Origin: Flavobacterium sp. PMTSA4
GTDB taxonomy: Bacteria > Bacteroidota > Bacteroidia > Flavobacteriales > Flavobacteriaceae
Direction of reading: 5' to 3'
Assembly: GCF_032098525.1 (NCBI RefSeq)
Contig: NZ_CP134890.1
Coordinates: forward strand, 1,550,001 to 1,614,000
DNA: 64,000 nucleotides
The notes under the pieces are model-generated. The model was not told where the DNA came from. It did no database searches and saw only the letters and a program-made list of their open reading frames with translations. Positions 18,514-27,416 of the stretch are shown one piece after another. Numbering within the stretch: position 1 is the first letter of the stretch; every line of letters starts with the position of its first letter. The translations under genes were made by a program, and so were the position numbers.

Positions 18514-19797
18514 TTATATAGTTGTATTTGTGTCAAATTGTTCTAAATAATCGCCTACTTTTCGTAAAAATGAACCACCTAAAAACCCATCTACAACTCT
18601 GTGGTCGAAGGAAAGCGAAAGGTACATCATACTTCTAATGGCAATTTCGTCTCCTTTTTCGGTTGTGATAACTTCAGGTCTTTTTTTGATAATTCCTAAG
18701 GCTAAAATAGCTACTTCCGGTTGGTTAATGATTGGTGTTCCCATTAAACTACCAAAAGTTCCCACGTTTGAAATCGTGAACGTACTTCCTTGAATTTGTT
18801 CGGGTTTTAATTTATTATTTCGTGAAGCTTCTGCTAATTGATTTACGTCTTTTGCTAAAGAAACTAAATCTTTTTCATTAGCATTTTTTACCACAGGAAC
18901 AATTAAATTTCCACTTGGTAAAGCGGTTGCCATTCCGATATTAATGTCTTTGTGAACATAAATCTTTTTATCATCCACCGAAACATTGATTAATGGAAAA
19001 TCTTCGATTGCTTTGGCTACTGCTTGAACAAATATTGGTGTAAAAGTTAGTTTTTCCTTGTATTTTTCTTGAAATTTATTTTTGTTAGCATTTCTCCAAT
19101 CTACCAAATTCGTAACATCTACTTCAATGTATGAAGTTACGTGAGGAGAAGTTTGCTTAGAATAGACCATGTGATCCGCTATCATTTTGCGCATTCTGTC
19201 CATTTCAACAATTCGGTCTTTGCCTTCTACGTAATTAATTTTGGGTTTTGGATATGAAGAAGTTGTTGGTTGTTGGTTATTGGTTGTTGGTATTGATTTT
19301 AAGGGATACTTTCTGTTTTTTAAATAATTAAAAACATCACTTTTTTGAATTCTTCCATCTGTTCCAGAACCTGGAATACTTTGTACTTCTTCTAAAGAAA
19401 GATTTTCTTTTTGAGCAATACTTATAATCAAAGGTGAAAGAAATGCGTCTGGATTGCTTTTTAGTTGCTTAAATTCTGTATTCGATTGCTTAACTTCTTC
19501 TTTAGTTTCTGTTTTTATATTACTTATAACTTCTTTTTTTTCTGAAGTTGACTGAACATCAGAATTGATTAATGCCAAAACGCTTCCGACTGCAACAATA
19601 TCGTCTTTTTGAAAACGAATTTCGGAAATCGTTCCCGAAACTGGTGAAGCAACTTCACTATCGACTTTATCAGTTGCCACTTCTAAAATTGTTTCCTCAG
19701 CATCCACAAAATCGCCTACGTTTTTCAACCAGGAAATTATCGTTGCTTCGGATATACTTTCACCCATTTTGGGCATTTTGAATTCTATTATTGGCAT
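18514..19797 (-). CDS. Lipoyl dihydrolipoamide acyltransferase (E2 of 2-oxoacid dehydrogenase)
   Basis: 427 residues. A lipoyl domain spans 1-80, with the lipoyl lysine K44 in EVATDKVDSEV. A charged/Ser-rich linker leads to a peripheral subunit-binding domain near 121-160 (SPLIISIAQKENLSLEEVQSIPGSGTDGRIQKSDV). A second linker rich in N, Q, P and T (about 168-180) leads to the catalytic acyltransferase domain, whose active-site motif SFDHRVVDG holds His399. It carries acyl groups from E1 to CoA. It starts one base after the paaY stop and is followed 3 bases later by ilvE. The E2 class is certain; branched-chain specificity is inferred from the neighbours. Confidence 0.93.
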   Translation of the reverse strand: MPIIEFKMPKMGESISEATIISWLKNVGDFVDAEETILEVATDKVDSEVASPVSGTISEIRFQKDDIVAVGSVLALINSDVQSTSEKKEVISNIKTETKEEVKQSNTEFKQLKSNPDAFLSPLIISIAQKENLSLEEVQSIPGSGTDGRIQKSDVFNYLKNRKYPLKSIPTTNNQQPTTSSYPKPKINYVEGKDRIVEMDRMRKMIADHMVYSKQTSPHVTSYIEVDVTNLVDWRNANKNKFQEKYKEKLTFTPIFVQAVAKAIEDFPLINVSVDDKKIYVHKDINIGMATALPSGNLIVPVVKNANEKDLVSLAKDVNQLAEASRNNKLKPEQIQGSTFTISNVGTFGSLMGTPIINQPEVAILALGIIKKRPEVITTEKGDEIAIRSMMYLSLSFDHRVVDGFLGGSFLRKVGDYLEQFDTNTTI

Positions 19798-19798
19798 T

Positions 19799-20395
19799 TT
19801 ATTTTTTTCTAAATTCTTCTAATGTTTTGTAAAAAGCTTCCTGTGTCGGTCTGTTTTTTGGAATTTCTCTTAACGGTTCAACAGCTTTTAACGTTTCGTA
19901 ACATTCTTTTGGTAATTGTTGATACAACGCTGTCCCTTTGGTTTTCCAATCAATCATTTCATCGGAAACATCTTTTATAATGGTTGCCGGATTACCCACT
20001 ACCATTTTTCTATTTGGGATTTGCATGCCTGCTTTTACAAAGGTTAAAGCTCCAATGATACATTCGTCACCAACGTTTGCATCATCCATAATAACCGAAT
20101 TCATCCCAACCAAACAATTTTTACCAATGTTGGCTCCGTGAATGATGGCTCCATGACCAATATGTGATCCGGCTTTCAAAACAATTGTCTTTCCTGGAAA
20201 CATATGAATGGTACAATTTTCCTGAACATTGCATCCGTCTTCAATAATAATTTCTCCCCAATCACCACGAATGGCAGCACCAGGACCAACATACACATCT
20301 TTTCCAATAATCACATTACCCGTAACAGCAGCCTGCGGATGAATGAAACTACTTTCGTGTATGACCGGAATAAATCCTTTGAATTCGTAAATCAT
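19799..20395 (-). CDS. paaY: PaaY-type hexapeptide-repeat thioesterase
   Basis: 198 residues, left-handed beta-helix of the gamma-carbonic anhydrase type. Hexapeptide repeats run from about residue 18 to 140 (AAVTGNVIIGKDVYVGPGAAIRG, HIGHGAIIHGANIGKNCLVGMNSVI). Three histidines (H69, H86, H91 by approximate count) fit the zinc site. The C-terminal helix with YETLKAVEPLREI matches PaaY of phenylacetate operons, which hydrolyses dead-end ring CoA adducts. Its place between a crotonase and E2 supports the name over a true carbonic anhydrase. Confidence 0.87.
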   Translation of the reverse strand: MIYEFKGFIPVIHESSFIHPQAAVTGNVIIGKDVYVGPGAAIRGDWGEIIIEDGCNVQENCTIHMFPGKTIVLKAGSHIGHGAIIHGANIGKNCLVGMNSVIMDDANVGDECIIGALTFVKAGMQIPNRKMVVGNPATIIKDVSDEMIDWKTKGTALYQQLPKECYETLKAVEPLREIPKNRPTQEAFYKTLEEFRKK

Positions 20396-20407
20396 TTTAA
20401 CGATTAA

Positions 20408-21157
20408 TTATTTAAACTTCTTCAGCGTTTCTTTTGTAAAATCAGACAACACTAATCTTCCGCTAATTGCTGCTCGTTCGGCTAAAAGGTTGTCCCAATC
20501 TTCTGTTCCACGCCAAAAAACTTTTTTCATTTCCTGCATCGCTTCTGGATTATAGGTACATAAATGTTCGGCAAATTTTTGTACTTCTACATCTAATTCT
20601 TCAATGGTATCAAAAACTTTTGTAAACAATCCTTTTTGTCTTGCCCAATCGGCTTCATAAAAGGAATTGGCATCAATAGCTATTTGTGACATGGCTGAAA
20701 CGCCAATTTTTCTTTCGATAGCTGGTGCTACGACAAATGGTCCAATGCCTACATTTAACTCAGATAATTTTATCGCTGCAAATTTTGTTGCCATACAATA
20801 ATCAGTAGCTGCTGCAATACCAACACCACCACCAACAGTTTTTCCCTGAATTCTTCCTATGATGAATTTTGGACATTTACGCATCGCATTGATTACGTTG
20901 GCAAATCCTGAGAAGAATACTTTTCCGGTTGCTGCTTCGTTTATGGAAATTAATTCTTGAAAACTTGCTCCTGCACAGAAAGTTCTGTCTCCTCCACTTT
21001 TTAAGATGATGACTTTTACTTCGTTGTTGTTCCCAACTTCTGTGATGGTGTTAGCTAATTTTGCTAATATATTGCTTGGTAATGAGTTGTGTTCTGGATG
21101 AAAGAACTCGATTGTTGCGATTTTGTTTTTTATTTCTTGTTTTACGTATGCTTCCAT
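20408..21157 (-). CDS. Enoyl-CoA hydratase/isomerase family protein (PaaF-position crotonase)
   Basis: 249 residues, crotonase fold. FCAGASFQELI near 62-72 and the oxyanion segment GGGVGIAAATDYCMATKFAAIKLSELNVG near 107-135 are clear. Of the two catalytic glutamates of classical enoyl-CoA hydratase, the second is kept (LSELNVG), but the first (E of GGGCE) is a glycine here (GGGVG). That pattern fits an isomerase or an altered hydratase. By position it should supply the PaaF step (hydration of 2,3-dehydroadipyl-CoA), but the missing glutamate makes this uncertain. It is separated from paaZ by 150 bases holding two repeat elements and reads into paaY 12 bases downstream. Confidence 0.85.
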   Translation of the reverse strand: MEAYVKQEIKNKIATIEFFHPEHNSLPSNILAKLANTITEVGNNNEVKVIILKSGGDRTFCAGASFQELISINEAATGKVFFSGFANVINAMRKCPKFIIGRIQGKTVGGGVGIAAATDYCMATKFAAIKLSELNVGIGPFVVAPAIERKIGVSAMSQIAIDANSFYEADWARQKGLFTKVFDTIEELDVEVQKFAEHLCTYNPEAMQEMKKVFWRGTEDWDNLLAERAAISGRLVLSDFTKETLKKFK

Positions 21158-21168
21158 AGTTGTTTTTT

Positions 21169-21210
21169 GAACGCGGATGACACAGATTTTACTGATTATC
21201 GCTGATTTTC
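21169..21210. repeat. Intergenic repeat-like segment with direct GAT(T) motifs
   Basis: A segment starting GAACGCGGATGACACAG and ending TCGCTGATTTTC has three spaced copies of a GAT/CTGAT-type word and higher GC than its flanks. It resembles a degenerate intergenic repeat that I associate with Flavobacterium genomes; this rests on memory, not on a second copy in the window. Confidence 0.4.
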
Positions 21211-21225
21211 TTTTTACTTTAAATT

Positions 21226-21310
21226 CTAGCCCTGATAATAGTGGAAATTCTTTTTAATTTTTCTTTAAAAATAAAAAGATTGCAACGGATAGCAGGAAAT
21301 AGCTCCTAAT
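21226..21310. repeat. Hairpin-forming intergenic element upstream of the crotonase gene
   Basis: Conserved-looking ends (CTAGCCCTGATAATAGTGG on the left, AACGGATAGCAGGAAATAGC on the right) flank a long stem. The arms are TCTTTTTAATTTTT at 21249-21262 and AAAAATAAAAAGA at 21267-21279, with one bulge. I associate such elements with Flavobacterium intergenic repeats. It sits inside a probable operon, where it could stabilise, process or weaken the transcript between paaZ and the crotonase gene. Confidence 0.5.
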
Positions 21311-21314
21311 TATT

Positions 21315-23810
21315 TTATATCAAATCGAATTGTTCGAAGTGATGGTTAAGATGCTTGCGTTCAAGCAAATAATTTTCATATTTATTTAAAATTCCGAAGA
21401 CCATATTCTTTACTTTTGCTTCTGGGTTTTCTTTGAAAAAGGTTTTGTAAGCTTGTCTGGCTTCGAAAAACTTGGCTTTTGCTGTTTCAAAATCGGGATG
21501 AACTAATACTTCTACTTCTCCTTTTTTCATGGTTGGAAAAGAGGTTCCCATTGGGAATTTATCGTAATTGTATAATGAATTGTGTACTTTATCTAAAATT
21601 TTCTCGGGTGTTGCAACTTCAAAATCTTGAATTTCACCTGACATGATTCTGTAACCGTGCTCTAAATGTTCCAACAAATGTTGAGGCGTTAAAATTCCCC
21701 ATTTTGGTTTTGTGTTTTCTGTCAATTTGTTGATGCATTCTTCGATTTTTTCATCTGTCATCTCCACAAATGTTTCTTGTTTTTTCTGAACCATAGTAAG
21801 AATAGTTGCTACTGCTACTAATTCATCTTCACTATCAAAAACCTCAACAAACCATTTTACAATTCCGCTTGGATGTTCAGCTGAAGCTACATCACGTTCT
21901 ATTTTTTGTTTGCATGTTAAACGCACATATACTGTATCATTATGATAAATTGGACGTAAAAAACGACATTCTTCCAAACCGTAATTTGCCGCAACCGGAC
22001 CTTTGTTTGGATAAACAAATAATCCCGCTGCTGCAGCTAAAATGAAATAGCCATGCGCAGTTCTTTTTTCGAAAATACTTCCGTCAAGCGAAGTAATATC
22101 GGTATGTGCATAAAAATGATCCCAAGTTAAATTGGCGAAATTGATGATATCTGTATCAGTAACTGTACGCTTATGCGTTTTCAACGACATTCCAGGTTGA
22201 ATCTCTTCCCAATGGTATTTGAAAGGATGTTCTGGTGCTTCTTTATATTTGGCATTGGCTTGATAAATACCTGTGATTTCTGTAATTGTTGTTGGTGAAC
22301 CTTGAATTGCACAACGTTGCATGTAATGTTTGATTCCTCTAACTCCACCCATTTCTTCTCCTCCACCAGCACGACCTGGACCACCGTGAACCAACATTGG
22401 CAATGGTGAACCGTGACCTGTACTTTGTTTTGCCATTTCACGATTTCCTACTAAAATTCGACCGTGATGTGATGCTGCTCCGATTACATAATCTCTTGCA
22501 ATAGCATCATCATAAGTGAAAATGGAAGAAACTAACGAACCTTTACCCATTTGCGATAAAGTGATAGCATCTTCTAAGTTTTTATAAGGCATTATTGTTG
22601 AAACCGGACCGAAAGCTTCAATTTCGTGACATGCTGTATTTGTAAATGGATTATTTTCACGCATTAAAATCGGTTTCAAGAACGAACCTTTTTTTGCATC
22701 TGCTCCAATAGTTTGAACTTCATCAAAGTTTCCGTAGACCATTTGTGCTGTTTGAGCGATTTTGTTTACTTGGGTTTTTACACTTTCGACTTGGGTTTTG
22801 TTTACCAAAGCTCCCATTCGAACTTCTTTTAATCTTGGATCACCAATAGTGACTTTATTTAATTGTGATGCCAAAGCTTTTTGAACATCATCTATTAATT
22901 CTTCTGGAACAATTATTCTTCGGATTGCTGTACATTTTTGTCCGACTTTAACGGTCATTTCGTTTTTGACTTCTCTTACGAATAAATCAAATTCTGGTGT
23001 GCCTGGAACGGCATCTTTTCCTAAAATTGAGCAGTTTAAAGAATCGGCTTCCATAGTGAATGGTACAGATTCTTCGATTAATCTTGGATGATTTTTTAGT
23101 AATTTTCCTGTATGGGCTGAACCTGTAAACGTTACAACATCTTGAGAATTTACAGTATCTAAGATAGATTTTGTCATACCACTCAATAATTGTAAAGCTC
23201 CTTCAGGTAAAATGTTTGATGCTATTATTTCTCTAACTACAGCTTCTGTTAAAAAAGCCGTTTGTGGTGCTGGCAAGACTACAGCTGGCATTCCTGCCAT
23301 CCAATTCACGGCACATTTTTCTAACATTCCCCAAACTGGGAAATTGAATGCGTTGATGTGAACCGCAACACCGTGTTTTGGAACCAAAATATGATGTGCC
23401 ATAAAACGACCACCTTTTGATAAGTCGATTGGATCACCTTCTACATGAAACGGTTGGTTTGGGAATAATTTTCGTAAAGATGCATTAGCAAACAAATTAC
23501 CGAATCCACCTTCTATGTCAATCCAGCTGTCGATTCTGGTTGCTCCTGTTCGGTAACTTAATTCGTAAAAAGCTTCTTTCTTTTTGGTAAGATATAAGGC
23601 TAATGATTTGATCATGTTTCCTCTTTCTTGGAAGGTCATTTTTCGAAGTTTTTCGCCACCTGTTGTTCTTCCGTATTCTAAAACGTTAGGAATATCTAAT
23701 CCTTCTGTGGAAGAAAATCCAATTATTTCGCCAGTTACTGCATCGAACATTGGAGTTCCTTCTCCTTGTCCTTCAACCCAACTTCCGTTTATGTAGTTTT
23801 GTAACTTCAT
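21315..23810 (-). CDS. paaZ: PaaZ ring-opening enzyme fused to a DUF1569/DinB-like domain
   Basis: About 831 residues from ATG 23810 (an upstream TTG at 23831 is rejected). Residues ~1-520 are an aldehyde dehydrogenase domain, with VVTFTGSAHTGKLL, FTMEADSLNCSI and the catalytic cysteine in VKVGQKCTAIRRI. Residues ~530-680 are a MaoC-type hydratase, with the motif FANLTWDHFYAHTDI holding the Asp/His pair. PaaZ hydrolyses the oxepin-CoA ring and oxidises the aldehyde. E. coli PaaZ is 681 residues; here about 140 more follow, with HLLEHLEHGYRIMSGE near 730 and the end KHLNHHFEQFDLI. These histidine motifs look like the DUF1569/DinB superfamily. The first two domains are certain; the third is a by-eye match. 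Confidence 0.93.
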   Translation of the reverse strand: MKLQNYINGSWVEGQGEGTPMFDAVTGEIIGFSSTEGLDIPNVLEYGRTTGGEKLRKMTFQERGNMIKSLALYLTKKKEAFYELSYRTGATRIDSWIDIEGGFGNLFANASLRKLFPNQPFHVEGDPIDLSKGGRFMAHHILVPKHGVAVHINAFNFPVWGMLEKCAVNWMAGMPAVVLPAPQTAFLTEAVVREIIASNILPEGALQLLSGMTKSILDTVNSQDVVTFTGSAHTGKLLKNHPRLIEESVPFTMEADSLNCSILGKDAVPGTPEFDLFVREVKNEMTVKVGQKCTAIRRIIVPEELIDDVQKALASQLNKVTIGDPRLKEVRMGALVNKTQVESVKTQVNKIAQTAQMVYGNFDEVQTIGADAKKGSFLKPILMRENNPFTNTACHEIEAFGPVSTIMPYKNLEDAITLSQMGKGSLVSSIFTYDDAIARDYVIGAASHHGRILVGNREMAKQSTGHGSPLPMLVHGGPGRAGGGEEMGGVRGIKHYMQRCAIQGSPTTITEITGIYQANAKYKEAPEHPFKYHWEEIQPGMSLKTHKRTVTDTDIINFANLTWDHFYAHTDITSLDGSIFEKRTAHGYFILAAAAGLFVYPNKGPVAANYGLEECRFLRPIYHNDTVYVRLTCKQKIERDVASAEHPSGIVKWFVEVFDSEDELVAVATILTMVQKKQETFVEMTDEKIEECINKLTENTKPKWGILTPQHLLEHLEHGYRIMSGEIQDFEVATPEKILDKVHNSLYNYDKFPMGTSFPTMKKGEVEVLVHPDFETAKAKFFEARQAYKTFFKENPEAKVKNMVFGILNKYENYLLERKHLNHHFEQFDLI

Positions 23811-23823
23811 ATTATGTTTATTT

Positions 23824-23846
23824 GACCGCAAAGGTTTTTCGCTAAG
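23824..23846. repeat. Short CGCAAAG-type intergenic repeat
   Basis: The gap between the thiolase and paaZ genes holds CCGCAAAGG followed by TTCGCTAAG. This is the same word family as the tandem CGCAAAGT units at 27417-27440 in the same gene run. Confidence 0.35.
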
Positions 23847-23855
23847 TTTTATTTT

Positions 23856-25058
23856 TTATACTCTTTCGATAATTGCTGCATAACCTTGTCCTACTCCTAT
23901 GCACATTGTGATTAATGCGTATCTTTTTTGAGTCAGTTGTAATTCTAATGCTGCTGAATAGGCAATTCTTGCTCCTGTTACTCCTAATGGATGTCCGATT
24001 GCTATGGAACCACCATTTGGGTTTACTCTTGCGTCATCGTCTTTTAAGCCTAATTCGCGTAAACAAGCTATACTTTGTGAAGCGAAGGCTTCGTTTAATT
24101 CTATGATGTCGATTTGATCTAAGGTTAAATTGGCTTTTGCCAACGCTTTTTTAGTTGCTTCAACCGGACCAATTCCCATTATTCTTGGTTCTACACCAAC
24201 TACTGCAGAACTGACAATTCTTGCCAATGGTTTTAGATTATATTTTTTTACAGCTTCTTCTGAAGCAATAATTGTTGCTGCTGCGCCATCATTTAAACCT
24301 GATGAATTTCCTGCGGTTACGTTTCCGTCTTTTTTGAAAGCTGGACGTAATTTTGACAAAACTTCCAATGATGTTGTTGGTTTTACAAATTCATCTTTTG
24401 CAAAAACAACAGGATTGCCTTTTCGTTGTGGAATTTCAACCGGAACAATTTCTTTTGCCAAACGACCTGAATTTTGAGCAGTTGTTGCTTTCATTTGACT
24501 GTTTAAGGCAAATTTATCTTGATCTTCTCTTGAAATCGAATAATTTTCCACTAGGTTTTCGGCTGTTTCTCCCATTCCATCTGTGCCATACATGGCATGC
24601 ATTTTAGGATTGATGAAACGCCATCCAAAACTGCTGTCGTACATTTTACTATCAGTACCATAAGCAGAAGATGGTTTTGAAATTACCAATGGTCCGCGAG
24701 TCATGTTTTCAATTCCGCCAGCGATAAAAATGTGTCCGTCACCTGCTTTTATGGCACGATTGGCGTGAATAATGGCTGATAATCCCGAACTACACAAACG
24801 GTTTACGGTTTCTCCAGGCACAGTATAAGGTAATCCTGCTAATAATAAAGACATTCTCGCCACATTACGATTGTCTTCTCCAGCTTGATTGGCACAACCC
24901 ATAATCACATCGTCATAAGCTTCTTTTGGAATGTTTGGATTATTTTCTACTACTGTTTTAATCACCAATGCACCTAAATCATCTGGTCGAACTGATGACA
25001 AACTTCCTTGATAACTTCCAATTGGTGTACGTATTCCGTCTATTATGTATGCTTCCAT
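23856..25058 (-). CDS. paaJ: 3-oxoadipyl-CoA/acetyl-CoA thiolase
   Basis: 400 residues from ATG 25058, one base after the paaI stop; a longer reading from 25094 would overlap paaI. Thiolase signatures are complete: ETVNRLCSSGLSAI with nucleophile Cys89, NVTAGNSSGLNDGAAA, NPNGGSIAIGHPLGVTGAR with the catalytic His, and MCIGVGQGYA with the second Cys. The paaJ/pcaF branch is suggested by GVGVEPRIMGIGP-like spacing (VVGVEPRIMGIGPVEA) and by context. It cleaves 3-oxoadipyl-CoA to succinyl-CoA and acetyl-CoA, and in PAA catabolism also an intermediate after PaaZ. Confidence 0.92.
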   Translation of the reverse strand: MEAYIIDGIRTPIGSYQGSLSSVRPDDLGALVIKTVVENNPNIPKEAYDDVIMGCANQAGEDNRNVARMSLLLAGLPYTVPGETVNRLCSSGLSAIIHANRAIKAGDGHIFIAGGIENMTRGPLVISKPSSAYGTDSKMYDSSFGWRFINPKMHAMYGTDGMGETAENLVENYSISREDQDKFALNSQMKATTAQNSGRLAKEIVPVEIPQRKGNPVVFAKDEFVKPTTSLEVLSKLRPAFKKDGNVTAGNSSGLNDGAAATIIASEEAVKKYNLKPLARIVSSAVVGVEPRIMGIGPVEATKKALAKANLTLDQIDIIELNEAFASQSIACLRELGLKDDDARVNPNGGSIAIGHPLGVTGARIAYSAALELQLTQKRYALITMCIGVGQGYAAIIERV

Positions 25059-25059
25059 T

Positions 25060-25467
25060 TTATTGTTCCCATTCTTTTTGTGTTCGATAAACAACTCCTT
25101 TGAAAAGTGCTACCATTTCATCGCCGCGTTTTACTTCGATAATATTAAATCCGAGTTTATTATTTACTTTTTCTATGATAGATTCGGCAACCAAATAATC
25201 ACCTTCATTTACAGCTTCTATGTGATTAATAGAAGTTTCGATAGAAACGGCAAACCTTCCATGAGTATTGGCGGCAAATCCAAATGCTGTATCAGCCAAG
25301 GAATAGGTTATTCCACCATGTGCTTTGTTCATACTGTTCAGCATTTCTCTTCTAACGGTCATCGCTACTTTGCATCGTCCTATTTCACATTCTAAAATTT
25401 CGATACCTAACCATTGACTGTAAGCATCAAGAGAAAGCATTTTGTATGGTATTTTTGTTCCTTCCAT
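25060..25467 (-). CDS. paaI: PaaI hotdog-fold acyl-CoA thioesterase
   Basis: 135 residues, hotdog fold. The motif MNKAHGGITYSLADTAFGFAAN (about 44-65) has the HGG and the downstream acidic residue typical of PaaI, and SIETSINHIEAVNEGDYLVAESI is the central strand block. PaaI removes ring CoA esters that stall the pathway. Start and stop overlap with paaH as TAATG, a translational coupling signal. Confidence 0.9.
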   Translation of the reverse strand: MEGTKIPYKMLSLDAYSQWLGIEILECEIGRCKVAMTVRREMLNSMNKAHGGITYSLADTAFGFAANTHGRFAVSIETSINHIEAVNEGDYLVAESIIEKVNNKLGFNIIEVKRGDEMVALFKGVVYRTQKEWEQ

Positions 25468-26627
25468 TAAAAAAAGGTTTTATTTTCTTTATTCATCTTT
25501 CTCAAAATTGGGCTGCAACGGTATCTATCTTCACGGTATTCGTTGTATAATTCGTCTAATTTTTCAACACACCAATTGATTCCTTTTTCATCTGCCCAAG
25601 CTAATAATCCTTTTGGATAATTTACTCCTTTGGTCATGGCATTATCGATGTCTTTCGCTGATGCAATGTTTAAAAAGAAAGCATCGGCTGCTTCGTTAAT
25701 TAACATTACTAAAACTCTGTCGAATATTTGTTGTGCTTTGATTCTATCTTCTGTTGGCTTTGGCAAATCTTTACTGTAATCATAAAAACCTCTTCCTGAT
25801 TTTCTTCCAAGATAACCTGCTTCGACTAAACGTTTTTGGGTTAATGATGGTTTGTATCTTGGGTCGAAATAGAATGCTGTGAAAACGGTTTCGGTTACTA
25901 CATAATTTACATCGTGACCAATGAAATCCATTAATTCAAATGGTCCCATTTTGAAACTACCAATTTCTTTAAAACTCCAATCGATTGTTGCCATATCAGC
26001 AAAACCTTCTTCTAGAATTCGCAAACTTTCGCTGTAAAATGGTCGAGCTACACGATTTACTATAAATCCTGGTGTGTCTTTTGCTACAGCAACTACTTTT
26101 TTCCAATCAGAAATAGTTTGAACTGTTTTATTTAAAACCTCTTCACTAGTTTGAATTGATGGAACAACTTCCACTAATTGCATTAATGGTGCTGGATTAA
26201 AAAAATGAATTCCAATAACACGTTCTGGTTTATGGCAAGAAGCTGCAATGGAAGTTATGGATAATGATGATGTATTGGATGCTAAAATAGTATCTGGAGA
26301 AACATAATTTTCTAAATCGGCAAATAGTTTTTTCTTAATTTCAAAATTTTCAACTATTGCTTCAATAATCAAATCAGAATGTGATAATTCGCCTAAAGTG
26401 TTTGCAAAAGAAACATTACTGGTAATTTCAAACTTAACTTTTTCAGAAATTTTTTCTTTCTCAACTAATTTAGATAAAATATTTTCGAGATTAGCTTTAC
26501 TTCTATTTAATGCTTCTTGATTAGTGTCAAATACTTTTACTTCACAACCAGCAGTTGCGGCAACTTGCGCAATTCCGCTACCCATTGTTCCTGAACCAAT
26601 AACTGCTACTTTCATTTTAGTTTCCAT
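25467..26627 (-). CDS. paaH: 3-hydroxyacyl-CoA dehydrogenase PaaH
   Basis: 386 residues. The N-terminal Rossmann motif is GSGTMGSGIAQVAA (residues 11-24), followed by LIIEAIVENFEIKKKLFADLE and the catalytic histidine block RVIGIHFFNPAPLMQLVEVV. Two C-terminal dimerisation domains follow (PGFIVNRVARPFYSESLRILEEG; FELMDFIGHDVN; NYPKGLLAWADEKG). It oxidises 3-hydroxyadipyl-CoA. The ATG used overlaps the paaG end by 11 bases; an alternative ATG four codons in (26615) would sit just after the paaG stop. Confidence 0.92.
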   Translation of the reverse strand: METKMKVAVIGSGTMGSGIAQVAATAGCEVKVFDTNQEALNRSKANLENILSKLVEKEKISEKVKFEITSNVSFANTLGELSHSDLIIEAIVENFEIKKKLFADLENYVSPDTILASNTSSLSITSIAASCHKPERVIGIHFFNPAPLMQLVEVVPSIQTSEEVLNKTVQTISDWKKVVAVAKDTPGFIVNRVARPFYSESLRILEEGFADMATIDWSFKEIGSFKMGPFELMDFIGHDVNYVVTETVFTAFYFDPRYKPSLTQKRLVEAGYLGRKSGRGFYDYSKDLPKPTEDRIKAQQIFDRVLVMLINEAADAFFLNIASAKDIDNAMTKGVNYPKGLLAWADEKGINWCVEKLDELYNEYREDRYRCSPILRKMNKENKTFF

Positions 26628-27399
26628 TGAACTCTGGTTTTCTTTTTTCTACAAAGGCCGTCACACCTTCTTTATAATCATTGGAAGAACTGGCTTCAAT
26701 TTGTAAATCACTTTCTAAATCTAATTGGGCAACCAAATCATTTGTCATTGATTGATTTAATAAGCGTTTGGTTAATCCTAGTGCTTTTGTTGGCATATTG
26801 GCTAACGTTTCAGCTAAACTTTTAACTTCTTCTTCAAACAATCCTGTTGGAAATATTTTATAAATCATTCCCATGTTCAAAGCTTCAACAGCTGAAACTT
26901 TATCTCCAAGCATCATTAAAGCAGAAGCTTTTTGAAAACCAATTAATCTAGGTAAAAAAAATGTTCCACCACTATCTGGAATTAATCCTATTTTGCTAAA
27001 TGCTTGAATAAAACTTGCACTTTCAACAGCTACAACTACATCACAAGCTAAAGCAATATTTGCTCCAGCACCAGCGGCAACGCCATTAACAGCAGCTATA
27101 ATAGGTTTTTCGATAGTTCTAATTTTTTTGATGATTGGATTGTAGTGTTCTTCTAATATTTTTCTAAAACCTGGATTCAATTCTGGTTCTGTAACTTCTT
27201 TTAAATCTTGTCCGGCACAAAATGCTTTTCCGTTTCCGGAAATTACGATGGCTCTTATATTTGAATCGCTAGCACAATTATCTAATTTTTCTTGCATAGA
27301 CAATGCCATTTCGCGATTGAAACTATTGAAAACGTCTGGACGATTCAGTATTATAAATGCTATTTTATTTTCAATTTTTAATTCAATTGAATTGCTCAT
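26617..27399 (-). CDS. paaG: PaaG 1,2-epoxyphenylacetyl-CoA isomerase
   Basis: 260 residues, crotonase fold. FCAGQDLKEV near 60-69 forms the oxyanion loop, and AFSKIGLIPDSGGTFFLPRLIGFQKA near 130-155 is the PaaG signature, in which the classical hydratase glutamates are replaced (N in GAGANI; no Glu before GLIPD) and an aspartate of PDSGG remains. PaaG converts the phenylacetyl-CoA epoxide to oxepin-CoA. It overlaps paaH and follows paaD after a 63-base gap with tandem CGCAAAGT units. Confidence 0.9.
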   Translation of the reverse strand: MSNSIELKIENKIAFIILNRPDVFNSFNREMALSMQEKLDNCASDSNIRAIVISGNGKAFCAGQDLKEVTEPELNPGFRKILEEHYNPIIKKIRTIEKPIIAAVNGVAAGAGANIALACDVVVAVESASFIQAFSKIGLIPDSGGTFFLPRLIGFQKASALMMLGDKVSAVEALNMGMIYKIFPTGLFEEEVKSLAETLANMPTKALGLTKRLLNQSMTNDLVAQLDLESDLQIEASSSNDYKEGVTAFVEKRKPEFNGN

Positions 27400-27416
27400 A
27401 CCTTAATTATGTTTTT

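Noticed and set aside
19255..19310. Low-complexity GTTGTTGGTT stretch as an intergenic repeat insertion
   Set aside because: It encodes the flexible N/Q/P/T linker of E2 in frame and needs no other explanation.
24130..24477. A 115-codon rightward frame opposite the thiolase gene
   Set aside because: Antisense of paaJ, which has all thiolase motifs.
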